In this document: one piece after another, positions 1 through 9,568 of the stretch | How positions within the stretch are numbered: position 1 is the stretch's first letter | Layout of the letters: every line of letters begins with the position of its first letter | Assembly (NCBI GenBank): GCA_045130275.1 | Contig: JBGUPL010000050.1 | Coordinates: forward strand, 1-18,879 | DNA: 18,879 bases | Source: F23-D06 sp045130275 | Lineage (GTDB): Bacteria; Bacteroidota; Bacteroidia; Bacteroidales; WCHB1-69 | Reading direction: 5' to 3' | Program-made: the position numbers and the translations under genes | The notes under the pieces: model-generated | The model's database searches: none | Seen by the model: only the letters and a program-made list of their open reading frames with translations | What the model was told of the DNA's origin: nothing

Positions 1-59
1 CAAAGTTAAAAGGGAAATATTTTACATTAGTAAAAGACCAGTTGGAATTAGGAAAATAA
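1..59 (+). CDS. possible 3' end of a truncated gene entering from the left
   Basis: One frame is open from the window edge to a TAA at 57-59 and reads KLKGKYFTLVKDQLELGK. The residues look like a plausible lysine-rich protein C-terminus, but only 18 can be seen and I recognise no family. The base composition is AT-rich, unlike the GC-rich tail genes that start 225 bp further on. If real, its stop lies 48 bp before the structured repeat at 107-250, the same arrangement as the methyltransferase stop and the second repeat copy. The open frame could also be chance. Confidence 0.3.
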   Translation, partial: KLKGKYFTLVKDQLELGK

Positions 60-106
60 ACCTTTTTCTATGCAAGAGACTTATTTATTTAATATGTTTT
101 AGAGGT

Positions 107-250
107 GGGCGACCGGGCACGCTATCCATTCAAACTTCGCGACAAACCGCTCGTAACCATTGCAATCGTTGTCGCAGTATTAGGGAAGATGAAAACCGCA
201 GTCAAACAGCACGACTTCGTTTTCCCGTAACCGTCCCAAAATGTGACGGA
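107..250 (+). repeat. structured dispersed repeat, copy 1
   Basis: About 80 bp beginning GGGCGACCGGGCACGCT match the segment starting at 17835 at roughly 65 of 80 positions, by hand alignment with one gap. Two hairpins follow in the same order as in copy 2. The first has arms 191-203 and 213-225, imperfect, with a 9-nt loop containing CAGCA. The second has CCGTC at 231-235 pairing with GACGG at 245-249. The first hairpin keeps its shape but not its arm sequence between copies, which argues for selection on structure. The tape measure gene begins immediately afterwards, so copy 1 stops earlier than copy 2. Confidence 0.65.
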
Positions 251-283
251 CATTTGAGGCATCTTTGCCAAAACTTAACGTTT

Positions 284-3200
284 ATGGCAAAGAGCAGCCC
301 CCGCAGGGTAACCATCTACATCAACGGCAAGGAGGTGGAGGCCTCCGTCAAGCAGATACGTTCCGAGATGAACAAGCTCGTGAACGAGCAGAACCGCATG
401 GTCATCGGCTCGGACGAGTACATCTCCCACGCCAAGAAAATCAAGGAGCTGAGGCAGTACCTCAAGGAGCACGCGCAGAACATCGGCTCAGCCGCCTCCG
501 CGTGGACGGAAATGTACAACAAAGTCCTGCAGTTCGGAACGGGTATCGGAGGACTGACGCAGATCCTCTCCTCGCTCGACAACGTGACATCAACCCTCAA
601 GCAGGTTGCCACCGACCTCGCCGCCATGGATGACGTGTATTCCGACGTCATCAAGACCACGGGGATGACCCGCGAGCAGGTGGAGGAACTCAACGAGAGC
701 TTCAAGCACTTAGACACCCGCACCAGCCGCGAGCAGCTCAACAACCTCGCCTACATCGCGGGCAAGCTGGGTATCTCCACCAAGGAAATAGTGCAGCAGT
801 TCGTGGAGGCGGCCGACATCATCAACGTCTCCATGGGGGACGTGCTGGGCGACGACGCCACCCTTGCCATCGGCAAGATGGTGGACGTTTACAAGAAGTC
901 CACCGACATGCTCAAGGACAAGTCGCTCAAGGAGCAGCTTCTGTCTTTGGGCTCCGCCGTCAACGAACTGGGCAAGACCAGCACGGCCAACGAGCAGTAC
1001 ATGGTCAACTTCACGGGACGGCTGGGCGGCATTGCCGTGCAGGCCGGACTCGCCGCCGACCAGATCCTCGGCTTCGCCTCGGCGTTGGACCAGGACATGC
1101 AGAAGGTGGAAATGTCGGCCACCGCGTTCCAAAAGCTCATCCAAAAGGTCATATCCAAGCCAGCGGAGTTTGCCAAGGTCGCCGGAATGGAACTCGGCAA
1201 GTTCAAGCAGCTCATGGAGACCGACATGAACGAGGCCTTGAAGAAAGTCCTCAAGGGCTTCTCCGGGGCGGGCGGCTTCGACAAGCTGCTGCCCATCTTC
1301 CAAGACCTCGGCCTTGACGGCGCACGCGCCGCCGCCGCCATCTCCTCGATGGCCAACAGCCTCGACAAAGTGGAGGCCGCGCAGGAAATCGCCAACCGCG
1401 CCATGCTGGAGGGCGTGTCCTGCTACGAGGAGTTCTCCGTCAAGAACAACAACATGCAGGCCAACTTGGAGAAGGCCCGCAAGAAGTTCCAGGACACCCG
1501 CCTCGAACTGGGCCAAAAGCTCTACCCCATACTGCTGAAGCTGACCAAGACCAGCACGGCGGGCATCAAGGCCATATCCTCCGCCACCTCGTGGATAAGC
1601 AAGAACAAGGGCGTGGTGCTGGCCATCATCGCACCGCTCACTTTATACATTGCAAAAGTGACGCTGCTGAAGACGCGCCTGCTGCTGCTCAACGCGGCGG
1701 AGAAAGCCGGAATCGTCATCAAAGCCGCCTACAAAACAGCTGTCTATGCGGTGGCCGCAGCGCAGGCGAAGATGGCGGGCAACACGACCAGAGCGGCCGC
1801 GGCAGTCCGGGCAATGGGCGCAGCGGCAAATGCTGTTCCGTGGGTGGCCATTGCCACCGCCATAGTCGCAGCAGGCACGGCCATCTACAAGCTGGCGACC
1901 CGCACCACGGCGGCACAGAAGGCCATGAAGGACTTCCACGAGCGCACCGCCGAGCAGAAAGTGGAGGCCGACAGACTCTTCGGCGCACTGCGTGAGCTGC
2001 GCAAGGGCACGGACGAATACAACAAGGTGCAGAAGAAAATCATAGAGAACTATCCCACAATACTCCAGGACCAGCTGGACGAGAAGGGGAACATCATGGA
2101 CATTGAGCAGGCCTACAACAAGGTCATCACCGCCATGAAACGCAAGATAGCCCTTGACATCCAGCAGGAGCAGATAACGGAGATTATGAAAAAGGAGATG
2201 GACAGACTGCAACACTCGCTCAAACACCTCTCGCCGGAAATCGGCGGCAAGGCGGTGGAGCTGGCCGAGAGCGGTCTGACCTCCGAGACCATCATCCGCT
2301 CCCTCAACCGCTACCTGCTCAAGGACAGGAAGCTGAACGACAAGGAGGAGTTCTGGATCCGCAACGTCACCAAAATAGTGCAAGAGGAACAAGCCAAGAT
2401 TGAGAAGGTGAAACAGAACCTCGCCCCGTGGATCGGCGACCAGCTGGACGCGGTTGTCTCCGACATAGAGAGCGAAACGGACGGCAGCGGAGGAGGAGGC
2501 GGTGCAGGCGGCGAGACCGCCGAGGAGGTCGCCGGGAAGAAGCTGACCGAATGGGAAAACCTCCAAAAGGAGGTGAAGAAGCTCTTCCAAAAGGACGAAC
2601 TCATCGGTTTGGACAAGGTAGCCGCCGACAAGGAGAAAATCCGGCAGGAGTACGGCGACCTCATTGAACGCATAGAGGCGTTCACCGACAGCAAGGGGCA
2701 GGCGGCCAAAGACCTCGCCGACCAAGTACGAAAGTACATGGCCAACGCCATCGGCGAGATAGACCGCGCCGCCCGCACCGAACAGATGAAGAAAGTGACG
2801 CAGCAGTACGAGAAGCTGTGCGAGCAGTTCCAGACCATCAAGGAGAAGCTCAACCAAAGCCTCACTGACACTTATTCCACGGAACTGCTGCAGGTGGAGC
2901 AGAAGTGGCGTTCCACCATCGCCGAGATTGACAAGAGCATTGCATATTACGAGAGCAAGGCAAAAGAGGAGTACAACCCCGAAACGGGGACAGGCCTCAA
3001 CGAAGACGAACTGAGATTGCTTGAAGACCTGCTGGAGCAGAAGCGGCAGGCCGTAGCCCTCGAAGCGCAGGAGGAACTGGCCGTCGTGCAGCGTGCCGAG
3101 GCCGACATCACCGAAGCGCTGATGACGGAAACGGAGAAGCGCATCGCGGCGGTGAAAAAGGAGTACCAGGCGAAAATCTCCGCCGCCCAGTCCGCCATCG

Positions 3201-4267
3201 CCAAGCTCAAGGCGTTGGGCGAGCAGGAGAACCAAGACCGCATCCGTCAGCTTGAGGAGCAGATAAAAGCCCTCAAGAAGAAGATGGACGAGGAGACCGC
3301 CGCGATAGGGAAGTCGGCCAAAAAGGGCAAGGCCACCACGGGCATCGGCAAACTCCTTGAGATAGACTGGAAGAACTTCAAGAAGGACTGGGAGAAGAAC
3401 TTGTCGGACATCGCCGACGTGATCCAGGACTTCGCCAACACCGCCATGCAGCTGTTTGAATCCATCAATCAGCTTCAGAGCAACAAGGAGAAAGCCGCCC
3501 TCAACGAGTACAAGAAAGGCTATGACGAGCGGAAGAAGAAGCTGGACTGGCAGCTGGAGCAGGGCATCATCTCGCAGGAGTACTACAACGCGCAGGTGGA
3601 GCAGCTGGACAAGGAGCGCGACGCCAAGGAGAAGCAGCTGGAAATCGAACAGTTCCGCAGAGAGAAGAAAGCGGCCATCGCGGAGGCGATAATCTCCGGC
3701 ATCGTGGCCGCCGTGAAGAGCTTCGAGAACGGCGGCGGTTTCCCGTGGGGTCTCATCTCCATGGCACTCTCCCTCGCCGCCACGGGCGTGCAGGTCGCCG
3801 CCATCGCCTCGCAGCCAGAACCCTACGCCAAGGGCGGCTACATCGAGCGGGAGAAGAACATCGTGGCAGGAGAGCGCGGCAGGGAGTGGATCGCCTCAAA
3901 CGAGATAGTGGAGAATCCGGAGACGAAGCCCGTCATCGAAGCCCTTGAGGAGTACCGTAAGGGCAACAAAGCCCCGCTGCGGGAACTTGAAATGGCGGTT
4001 CCCGACAGCCGCAGCGTGTCCCAGGCGGCCACCGCCATTAGCCGTACATTTGCCCCCGAAAGAACAGAGAGAGCCGTCAACAGCAACCACTACCACACCG
4101 CGCAGGCGGATGACGGTACGATGGGCAAAATGCTGGAGGAGCTGACCGCGCTGCGCCAGTACATGAGCGACCCGAAGAACAGGCAGGCGGTCATCAGCCG
4201 GGAACTCCAACTTGAGTTCGAGCAGCAGGAGAGCTTCCTCCGCAGGGCGGCATCGCTAAAACAGTGA
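284..4267 (+). CDS. phage tail tape measure protein (TP901 family)
   Basis: This 1327-residue protein should set the length of a phage tail tube and act as a scaffold for its assembly. Residues about 120-360 resemble the TP901 tape-measure core, with the run TSREQLNNLAYIAGKLGIS near residue 147. Hydrophobic segments lie near 443-460 and 514-530. A Gly/Ser linker near 732 is followed by long charged, coiled-coil-like stretches to about 1090. A further hydrophobic helix lies near 1130-1172. The C-terminus has AKGGYIEREKNIVAGERGREW near 1181, a pattern often seen at tape-measure C-termini. I chose ATG 284, giving MAKSSPRRVTIYINGKEV, which resembles Bacteroidales homologues. An in-frame TTG at 254 would add ten unlikely residues. 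There is no clear ribosome site. It is the first gene of a tightly packed + strand tail operon. The usual upstream tail-tube and chaperone genes are not visible. The DNA is markedly GC-rich. Confidence 0.93.
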   Translation: MAKSSPRRVTIYINGKEVEASVKQIRSEMNKLVNEQNRMVIGSDEYISHAKKIKELRQYLKEHAQNIGSAASAWTEMYNKVLQFGTGIGGLTQILSSLDNVTSTLKQVATDLAAMDDVYSDVIKTTGMTREQVEELNESFKHLDTRTSREQLNNLAYIAGKLGISTKEIVQQFVEAADIINVSMGDVLGDDATLAIGKMVDVYKKSTDMLKDKSLKEQLLSLGSAVNELGKTSTANEQYMVNFTGRLGGIAVQAGLAADQILGFASALDQDMQKVEMSATAFQKLIQKVISKPAEFAKVAGMELGKFKQLMETDMNEALKKVLKGFSGAGGFDKLLPIFQDLGLDGARAAAAISSMANSLDKVEAAQEIANRAMLEGVSCYEEFSVKNNNMQANLEKARKKFQDTRLELGQKLYPILLKLTKTSTAGIKAISSATSWISKNKGVVLAIIAPLTLYIAKVTLLKTRLLLLNAAEKAGIVIKAAYKTAVYAVAAAQAKMAGNTTRAAAAVRAMGAAANAVPWVAIATAIVAAGTAIYKLATRTTAAQKAMKDFHERTAEQKVEADRLFGALRELRKGTDEYNKVQKKIIENYPTILQDQLDEKGNIMDIEQAYNKVITAMKRKIALDIQQEQITEIMKKEMDRLQHSLKHLSPEIGGKAVELAESGLTSETIIRSLNRYLLKDRKLNDKEEFWIRNVTKIVQEEQAKIEKVKQNLAPWIGDQLDAVVSDIESETDGSGGGGGAGGETAEEVAGKKLTEWENLQKEVKKLFQKDELIGLDKVAADKEKIRQEYGDLIERIEAFTDSKGQAAKDLADQVRKYMANAIGEIDRAARTEQMKKVTQQYEKLCEQFQTIKEKLNQSLTDTYSTELLQVEQKWRSTIAEIDKSIAYYESKAKEEYNPETGTGLNEDELRLLEDLLEQKRQAVALEAQEELAVVQRAEADITEALMTETEKRIAAVKKEYQAKISAAQSAIAKLKALGEQENQDRIRQLEEQIKALKKKMDEETAAIGKSAKKGKATTGIGKLLEIDWKNFKKDWEKNLSDIADVIQDFANTAMQLFESINQLQSNKEKAALNEYKKGYDERKKKLDWQLEQGIISQEYYNAQVEQLDKERDAKEKQLEIEQFRREKKAAIAEAIISGIVAAVKSFENGGGFPWGLISMALSLAATGVQVAAIASQPEPYAKGGYIEREKNIVAGERGREWIASNEIVENPETKPVIEALEEYRKGNKAPLRELEMAVPDSRSVSQAATAISRTFAPERTERAVNSNHYHTAQADDGTMGKMLEELTALRQYMSDPKNRQAVISRELQLEFEQQESFLRRAASLKQ

Positions 4268-4270
4268 GCA

Positions 4271-5914
4271 ATGACAGTAACGATAAGAGAACAACCGCAC
4301 CCCCTTGACTTCGCAGGGAACCGCCCGCGTTTCCTGCTGAAGGGCACACCCGTCGCCACCGCCGGAAGCAAGAGCCGGAGCGCGTGGCGCGTGAACGCAC
4401 TGCCGTCCTCCGTGCTGACGGTCGGCTTCGGCGACACCGTCCTTGACTTCCAGATCACCTCGCCGTACCAGGCACGCGACAGGGCGGACAGGATAGCGGG
4501 CTACACCGACACTTCCATGCTGAAAAAGGAGCTTCAGAGCAAGATAGCCGAGCATTACACCATTACCCGCCACTACGATGTGACGTTGGCGGACGACCTC
4601 ACCCTCACGTTCCTCTCCAAGGAGTACGGCGGCGAGGTCGTGACCGTTGACGGCAACGGCAGCGGCAACATCGAGCAGCTGGAGCAGGTCGCGGGTGTGG
4701 CGCGGGTACTGCACCCCAACTACGGCGTGTTCGCCCGCTTCGAGGTCACGCGCTACAGCGGCGGCGCGGTGCAGACGCTGGAGACCCCCGACATGATCCT
4801 GCACCTTGACGCCGACGACCTCGTGGAGCTGCCCCTTGACATCCTTCGCTCCTACTTCACGGCGGCTGATGTCCCCAGCCTTTCGGAGACTTTCGCCGCC
4901 TATCCGCTGCAGTACGCCACACTGAAGTTCCGGCTCACCTATTCGGACGTGTCCGGGGAGATTCCCCAAGTCGGGGTTCTGAAACACTCGCAGGAGGCCA
5001 TGCTGTCGGCGGGCAGGCTCGACGACACGCACCAAACGCTCAACCTCGCCGACTGGGAGACCGACATGGGAGCCGCCGCCAAGCTGTCCGAATACACGGA
5101 CATCCGCGACTTCGGAAGCCCCACGGGGCTGACCGTCCGCTCATACGCGGAACTTCCGCAATACGCCTATTTCCTGCTCTTCAACACCCTCGAATCCGCC
5201 TCGCACTCCCGCCAGCTCAATGTCGGGGTCATCGTGCGGATGAAGGACGGCGGCATCCACACGGCCAACCAGGGGCAGGTCACCGTGTCCAACTACAACA
5301 TCGTGCGGCTTCCTCTGTCCGTGGCGGCGTTGGGGCTCGACCCCTCCGGCATGCTCTCATACACGGTCTCCATCCGCAACGAGTCCGGGGCGAAGTGGAC
5401 GCGCACCTACGTCCTCGGGCGCAAGCCCATAGGGGCGCAGGAGTTCCTGCTGCAAAGCCGATACGGCCTTTTGGAGAGCCTCTCCACGGACACTTCTGCC
5501 GTGGAGGAGCAGACGGACGGCAGCGACACGGTGAAGAACGGCGTTGTCGGCGCGGACATCACCGACACGGCGACCGTCCACACCGCCCGCACGGGCTACA
5601 GGACGGCGCGGGAAATCCAGCTGGTGGCGGATGCCATGCGCAGCCGCCACAACTACCGCATCATCGGCGGCAGAGCCGTCCCCATCGCCGTCATCCCCGA
5701 CACGCTCACGGTGACCGACACCGCCGAAGACCTCATGGAGGCGGAGTTCCAGTACCGTTTCAACAAGCCCGCCACCACCACAAGCACGGGCAACCTGCCG
5801 ATTCTTCCGGGAACGCTGGAGCGTTGGGACGACCTTCTTCTATGGGTTGACGACCTGCAGCGGGGTACTGCACGGCAGAACGAGATAGCTAACCAATACT
5901 TCAGAGAAAAATGA
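4271..5914 (+). CDS. tail-associated structural protein, function unassigned
   Basis: This 547-residue protein starts three bases after the tape measure stop and overlaps the next gene by ATGA. No membrane segment or signal peptide is evident. The composition is that of a beta-rich structural protein, with many Thr/Val/Tyr alternations, for example around residues 300-380. The stretch near residues 440-500, containing AREIQLVADAMRSRHNYRII, recalls phage-encoded proteins of Bacteroidales, but I cannot name a family. Its place directly after the tape measure is where distal-tail or baseplate proteins usually sit, so tail-tip or baseplate is an inference from order only. GC content and tight spacing match its neighbours. 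Confidence 0.8.
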   Translation: MTVTIREQPHPLDFAGNRPRFLLKGTPVATAGSKSRSAWRVNALPSSVLTVGFGDTVLDFQITSPYQARDRADRIAGYTDTSMLKKELQSKIAEHYTITRHYDVTLADDLTLTFLSKEYGGEVVTVDGNGSGNIEQLEQVAGVARVLHPNYGVFARFEVTRYSGGAVQTLETPDMILHLDADDLVELPLDILRSYFTAADVPSLSETFAAYPLQYATLKFRLTYSDVSGEIPQVGVLKHSQEAMLSAGRLDDTHQTLNLADWETDMGAAAKLSEYTDIRDFGSPTGLTVRSYAELPQYAYFLLFNTLESASHSRQLNVGVIVRMKDGGIHTANQGQVTVSNYNIVRLPLSVAALGLDPSGMLSYTVSIRNESGAKWTRTYVLGRKPIGAQEFLLQSRYGLLESLSTDTSAVEEQTDGSDTVKNGVVGADITDTATVHTARTGYRTAREIQLVADAMRSRHNYRIIGGRAVPIAVIPDTLTVTDTAEDLMEAEFQYRFNKPATTTSTGNLPILPGTLERWDDLLLWVDDLQRGTARQNEIANQYFREK

Positions 5915-6369
5915 TAGAGACGATTGAGAACGGAATGGGTCTCGCCCAGGTGCGGGGCATCCTCAACAGACTGATAGAACGGGTCAACGAGCTGGACAGC
6001 GTGTCCGGCAGCTATGACGACCTCGAAAACCGCCCCGCCATCAACGGGGTGACGCTCACTTCGCAGACCACCTTTGCCGATTTCACCATCCCCGCCTCCC
6101 GCATCGACGACTACGGGACGTTCAAGGCCGAGATCCGCGCCCTCGCCGAAGAGACGGCGGCGGGCGCGGCGGCGGCAAGTGTCCGCACCAAGCTGGACGG
6201 GAACTTCAACACGCTGCAGCCGAGGGAGTACGAGCTGAGCGGCTCCATGCTCGTTGTCATCGGCGACGACAAGGGCAACGCCTACAAGACCACCCTCGGC
6301 GACCTCATTGACTACCTCAAGCACGAGGTGCTGAAGCTCAACGACCAGTACCTGCGCGTCATCAAATAA
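5911..6369 (+). CDS. small tail appendage protein with phage-fibre motif
   Basis: The 152-residue product begins at an ATGA overlap with the preceding stop, which suggests translational coupling. Residues about 34-51 read SYDDLENRPAINGVTLTS. This YDDLxNRPxINGVxL pattern recurs in phage tail-fibre and appendage proteins. An N-terminal helix (residues about 5-30) and an alanine-rich helix (about 75-95) flank it. Together these suggest a trimeric fibre-attachment or head-fibre-like protein, although the exact role cannot be read from sequence. A 32-bp gap separates it from the next gene. Confidence 0.8.
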   Translation: MIETIENGMGLAQVRGILNRLIERVNELDSVSGSYDDLENRPAINGVTLTSQTTFADFTIPASRIDDYGTFKAEIRALAEETAAGAAAASVRTKLDGNFNTLQPREYELSGSMLVVIGDDKGNAYKTTLGDLIDYLKHEVLKLNDQYLRVIK

Positions 6370-6401
6370 CTAACCCAATAACTCACCAAAACTCAAACCT
6401 C

Positions 6402-7085
6402 ATGGGACAGATCATCAAATACCAGCAGGAGGCCTTCAACGGACAGATGGTGAACGGCGCTCCCGACTACGACATCCTCTATCCGAAGACCAGTGCCGAC
6501 CAGGTGGAGGGTCTCGCCACCCTCATCCAGTCGCTGTTTCCGGCGGACTCCGACACCAAGGTGCAGTCCGTCACGCTGACAGACGGCACCTCCTCGGCGG
6601 GTCCGAAAATCACCGTCGTCCTCACGGACGGGACATCGGTGACCAGCACCACCGTCAACCTCGCCTCCACATCCAAGTACGGCGTGACCAAGCTGACCAG
6701 CGCGGTGAACAGCACCTCCGAGGCGCTGGCGGCGACCGCCAAGGCGGTGAAGACCGCCTACGATTTGGCGAACACCGCCAACACCACCGCCAACAACAAC
6801 GCCTCGAACCTTTCAAACCTCCACAGCAACCTTGAGGACAAGTGCCTCAAGGTCGTAACCTACAACGACCTCTCCATCCTCAAGAGAGCCACTGCACTCA
6901 CCCTTGACGATAAAATCAACGCCACGAACCTGGTCAACGTCATCGCCTTCACCATCAGCAAAGACGGAATCGCCATCGTCAACGAGGGCGTGACATTCGC
7001 TATCGAGGGCGGCAAGCTCCAGGTCAACAGCACCGCCATCACGGTGCACCGCGTGAAAGTCGTTTACGAATACTCCTTCTCCTGA
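6402..7085 (+). CDS. putative tail fibre protein
   Basis: This 227-residue protein carries, at about residues 90-130, STSKYGVTKLTSAVNSTSEA followed by LAATAKAVKTAYDLANTANTT. This matches the phage tail-fibre repeat pattern (GVxxLxxAxxSxSExLAATxKAVKxAYDxA, Phage_fiber_2-like). The Ser/Thr-rich segment before it (residues 50-90) looks like a beta-rich shaft, and an N/T/A-rich helix follows. The C-terminal 80 residues may form the tip. Receptor contact is the usual role of such proteins, but nothing here identifies a receptor. Its stop TGA and the next ATG share one base, so the two are probably translated together. Confidence 0.82.
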   Translation: MGQIIKYQQEAFNGQMVNGAPDYDILYPKTSADQVEGLATLIQSLFPADSDTKVQSVTLTDGTSSAGPKITVVLTDGTSVTSTTVNLASTSKYGVTKLTSAVNSTSEALAATAKAVKTAYDLANTANTTANNNASNLSNLHSNLEDKCLKVVTYNDLSILKRATALTLDDKINATNLVNVIAFTISKDGIAIVNEGVTFAIEGGKLQVNSTAITVHRVKVVYEYSFS

Positions 7086-9568
7086 TGCTGACGATAGAGG
7101 TCAACGGAAACGCGCTGCACATCAAGCGGGGGACTTCCCTGCAGATGGAGGTGAACAGCAGCCTCTTCTCCACCGACGGGGTGGAGGGGGATGTAATGTT
7201 CACCTTCGATGTGCCCGCGCAAAGCAACGACACCGTCTTCCGCCACGCCCGCTTCGTCTATGTGCAGCGGCTCAAGAAGTACGCCTGCACCGTCAAGGCG
7301 GGAGGGATTGAGATTGCACGCGGCGACCTCTACATCCAAAAGGCGACCATGACGACCTACTCCTGCGGGCTGGTCATCAACCCGTGGCCTGTGGGTTTCG
7401 CCGACAGAAAGCTCAAAGATAACGACTACGGCGACGATGTTGTCATCAGCCGAAACGCCACGGAACACAACGCCAAATGGCTTGAGTTCCTCAAGTCCAC
7501 CCTCGATCCGGATTCCGTGGTCAAGTTCCCGCTGTTCCTTGACACCGCATTCTACGGCAGCGGGAACAACGATTTCGGCTGGTTCCTCACGCAGTACGAC
7601 AACGCGCCGGAGAACGCCAGCGGAATCCAAGCCTCGCTGAACACCAACAACAACATAGGGCTTGACCGCTGCTATGTCAACCGCCTCTTCTTCAACGCTA
7701 ACGGGGATGTGATTGAGGAGAGACCGGGAAACCGCGGCGTGCGGGTGTTCAACAACCGGCAGGCCGACAACCCCAACAGCTTCGCCTTCTGCCCAGCCCT
7801 TCAGCTCACATGGCTGCTGGACAGGGTGGTGGCGAACGGGGGCTATCTGGCGGAGGGCGGCTTCCTTGACAGCCCCGACACCGCCAAGATCTATTCGCAG
7901 AGTCTCCGCGCCATGGACGGTCTGCTCACTCAGTTCACCGAGGAGGCCGCATTCCGTGCGCAAATCACACCCTCCGTGGATTACTACCACATCATGTTTT
8001 GGGGAATGCCCTCGTTTATGCAGCCGTTCACCGATTCGGACGGCAACGAGCAATATATGTTCTACCCCAAGGCCGACGGCACGCACCACTTCCACGTGGT
8101 TGTCAGAACCTACCTGCCCGCCAACTTGATACAGAACGGCTCCGTGGAGGTGGAGGAGAACGGCGGCACCGTGACCAAACACTACGAAGAGGCACTGGTA
8201 TTCATGATGACGGAGAGGTTCAACACTCCGTGGCAGGCCACGGCATCAAATCTCTATGGGAATTGGGACGACATGGATTCGCTGTTCGGCCACTGGTACA
8301 CGCCGTATTATGTGAAGACATTCAAGCCCAGCCATCTCTCCTCGTTTGGCTATGCCGGGGCGGGGTTCTATGAGATAACGTTTGACTTCACAGTCAACGA
8401 TATGAGAGCCAGCCAGATGTGCTATTTTACATTAGCCAAATGCAGAGGGATGATGGAGGAAGTCGGCGGCTACGGCCAGCGGCTGGTAATCAAGGATTTC
8501 GAGCGCGTGCCGATAACAGCGGACGTGACGGCCTACAACAAGGTCTATAACTGTTTCGCCGACAGGCTGCGCTACGGCGAGCACGTCCCCGACATGACCA
8601 ACGCCGACTTCATCGGCACGCTGTGCAAGACTTTCGGCCTCGCCCTCTTCCTTGACTCCACGACCAGGAGGGCGGAGTTCGCCTTTGTCCGCGACATCTT
8701 GGAGAAATCCAAGTGCCTCGACCTCACGGCATACGCCGTGGACGGCGAGACCGCCATAGAGAAGACCGATGAACGGAAATTTGTTTTCAAGCTGGAGGGC
8801 GTGACCACGGACGAGAACGACAGTACCAAGCTGCTGCCGCCAGTGCCGACCGCCGACCAGCTTCCCGACGCTTCGGCAAACTTCGGCAAGGTATGTTTCG
8901 TGGAGAACGAGAACCGCTACCGCAGGGCGGAGCGGGAAGGCGACAGCATCGCCAACTGGGTGTTCCGATGGAACCCGCTGGGCGGTGCCGACCAGACCCT
9001 TGAAGCGGGGGAGGGTGACGAGGAGAGCATAACACCCACATTGAAAGTTCCCGTGATGGAGATCACGGACGCGAAGTCCGAACACCCCGAGTTTGTCATG
9101 CGCATCGAGCAGGCGGGCTGCAGCCCGGTCTTCGACACGGGGAACACGGACTTCCCGATGGTGCTGGAGACCTACTTGGGAAGCCGGAGGCTTGAAATCC
9201 CGCAGGCAGGCAACCCGTTCATAGAGGTGGCGCAGCCGACACGGCACTCCCGCTACGGCGACCCCCTTGACGGCGTTTCGCTGACCGTCCGAGGGGACAA
9301 CTCCGTGGGACAGCTGTGGGTGAGTCCGTGGCTGGACTTCCTCGCCAACTACGAGAAAGTGCGCTACCGCTTCCTGCTGCCGCTGTCGGAGTTCCTCAAC
9401 CTTTGGCGGCTGATGAAGCCGCAGGACGGGCGGACGCAGAGCCACACCCGCTGGCTGCTTGTCGCCGGAGTGAAGAGCCTGCCCGTCAAAATCACCTTCC
9501 AGTTCACCGAAGGCGGCGAATCCGTCACCGCCGAAGTGGAGGCCGCGAAACCGAAGGTGGTGCTTTAG
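7085..9568 (+). CDS. large tail-tip or appendage protein, last gene of the tail module
   Basis: An 827-residue protein whose ATG overlaps the previous stop (TGATG). It begins MLTIEVNGNALHIKRGTSLQ and is rich in aromatic and beta-type segments, with no transmembrane helix. The run INPWPVGFADRKLKDNDYGD near residue 99 and the general build resemble large uncharacterised tail proteins encoded next to fibres in Bacteroidales prophages. I cannot assign a Pfam family. Position suggests a baseplate-hub or host-contact role, by inference only. Its TAG stop at 9566-9568 overlaps the integrase stop on the other strand, so the tail transcript runs straight into an opposing gene with no terminator visible between them. 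Confidence 0.8.
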   Translation: MLTIEVNGNALHIKRGTSLQMEVNSSLFSTDGVEGDVMFTFDVPAQSNDTVFRHARFVYVQRLKKYACTVKAGGIEIARGDLYIQKATMTTYSCGLVINPWPVGFADRKLKDNDYGDDVVISRNATEHNAKWLEFLKSTLDPDSVVKFPLFLDTAFYGSGNNDFGWFLTQYDNAPENASGIQASLNTNNNIGLDRCYVNRLFFNANGDVIEERPGNRGVRVFNNRQADNPNSFAFCPALQLTWLLDRVVANGGYLAEGGFLDSPDTAKIYSQSLRAMDGLLTQFTEEAAFRAQITPSVDYYHIMFWGMPSFMQPFTDSDGNEQYMFYPKADGTHHFHVVVRTYLPANLIQNGSVEVEENGGTVTKHYEEALVFMMTERFNTPWQATASNLYGNWDDMDSLFGHWYTPYYVKTFKPSHLSSFGYAGAGFYEITFDFTVNDMRASQMCYFTLAKCRGMMEEVGGYGQRLVIKDFERVPITADVTAYNKVYNCFADRLRYGEHVPDMTNADFIGTLCKTFGLALFLDSTTRRAEFAFVRDILEKSKCLDLTAYAVDGETAIEKTDERKFVFKLEGVTTDENDSTKLLPPVPTADQLPDASANFGKVCFVENENRYRRAEREGDSIANWVFRWNPLGGADQTLEAGEGDEESITPTLKVPVMEITDAKSEHPEFVMRIEQAGCSPVFDTGNTDFPMVLETYLGSRRLEIPQAGNPFIEVAQPTRHSRYGDPLDGVSLTVRGDNSVGQLWVSPWLDFLANYEKVRYRFLLPLSEFLNLWRLMKPQDGRTQSHTRWLLVAGVKSLPVKITFQFTEGGESVTAEVEAAKPKVVL

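Noticed and set aside
105..230. 41-codon frame over repeat copy 1 (GDRARYPFKLRDKPL and on)
   Set aside because: No ATG, and the equivalent frame in copy 2 is broken by a one-base shift and a stop, so the conservation is not of a protein.
254..283. TTG start giving a ten-residue longer tape measure protein
   Set aside because: The extra residues (MRHLCQNLTF) look unlike homologues, and the ATG at 284 gives the expected N-terminus.
1643..3235. 530-codon open frame antisense to the tape measure gene
   Set aside because: Leu/His/Gly-rich composition and no motif; a by-product of GC-rich coding DNA. The same applies to the frames at 7064-8182 and 8432-9445.
18..8435. TATTTTACATTAG shared by 18-30 and 8423-8435
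   Set aside because: One or more 13-base matches are expected by chance in a window of this size, and the contexts are unrelated.
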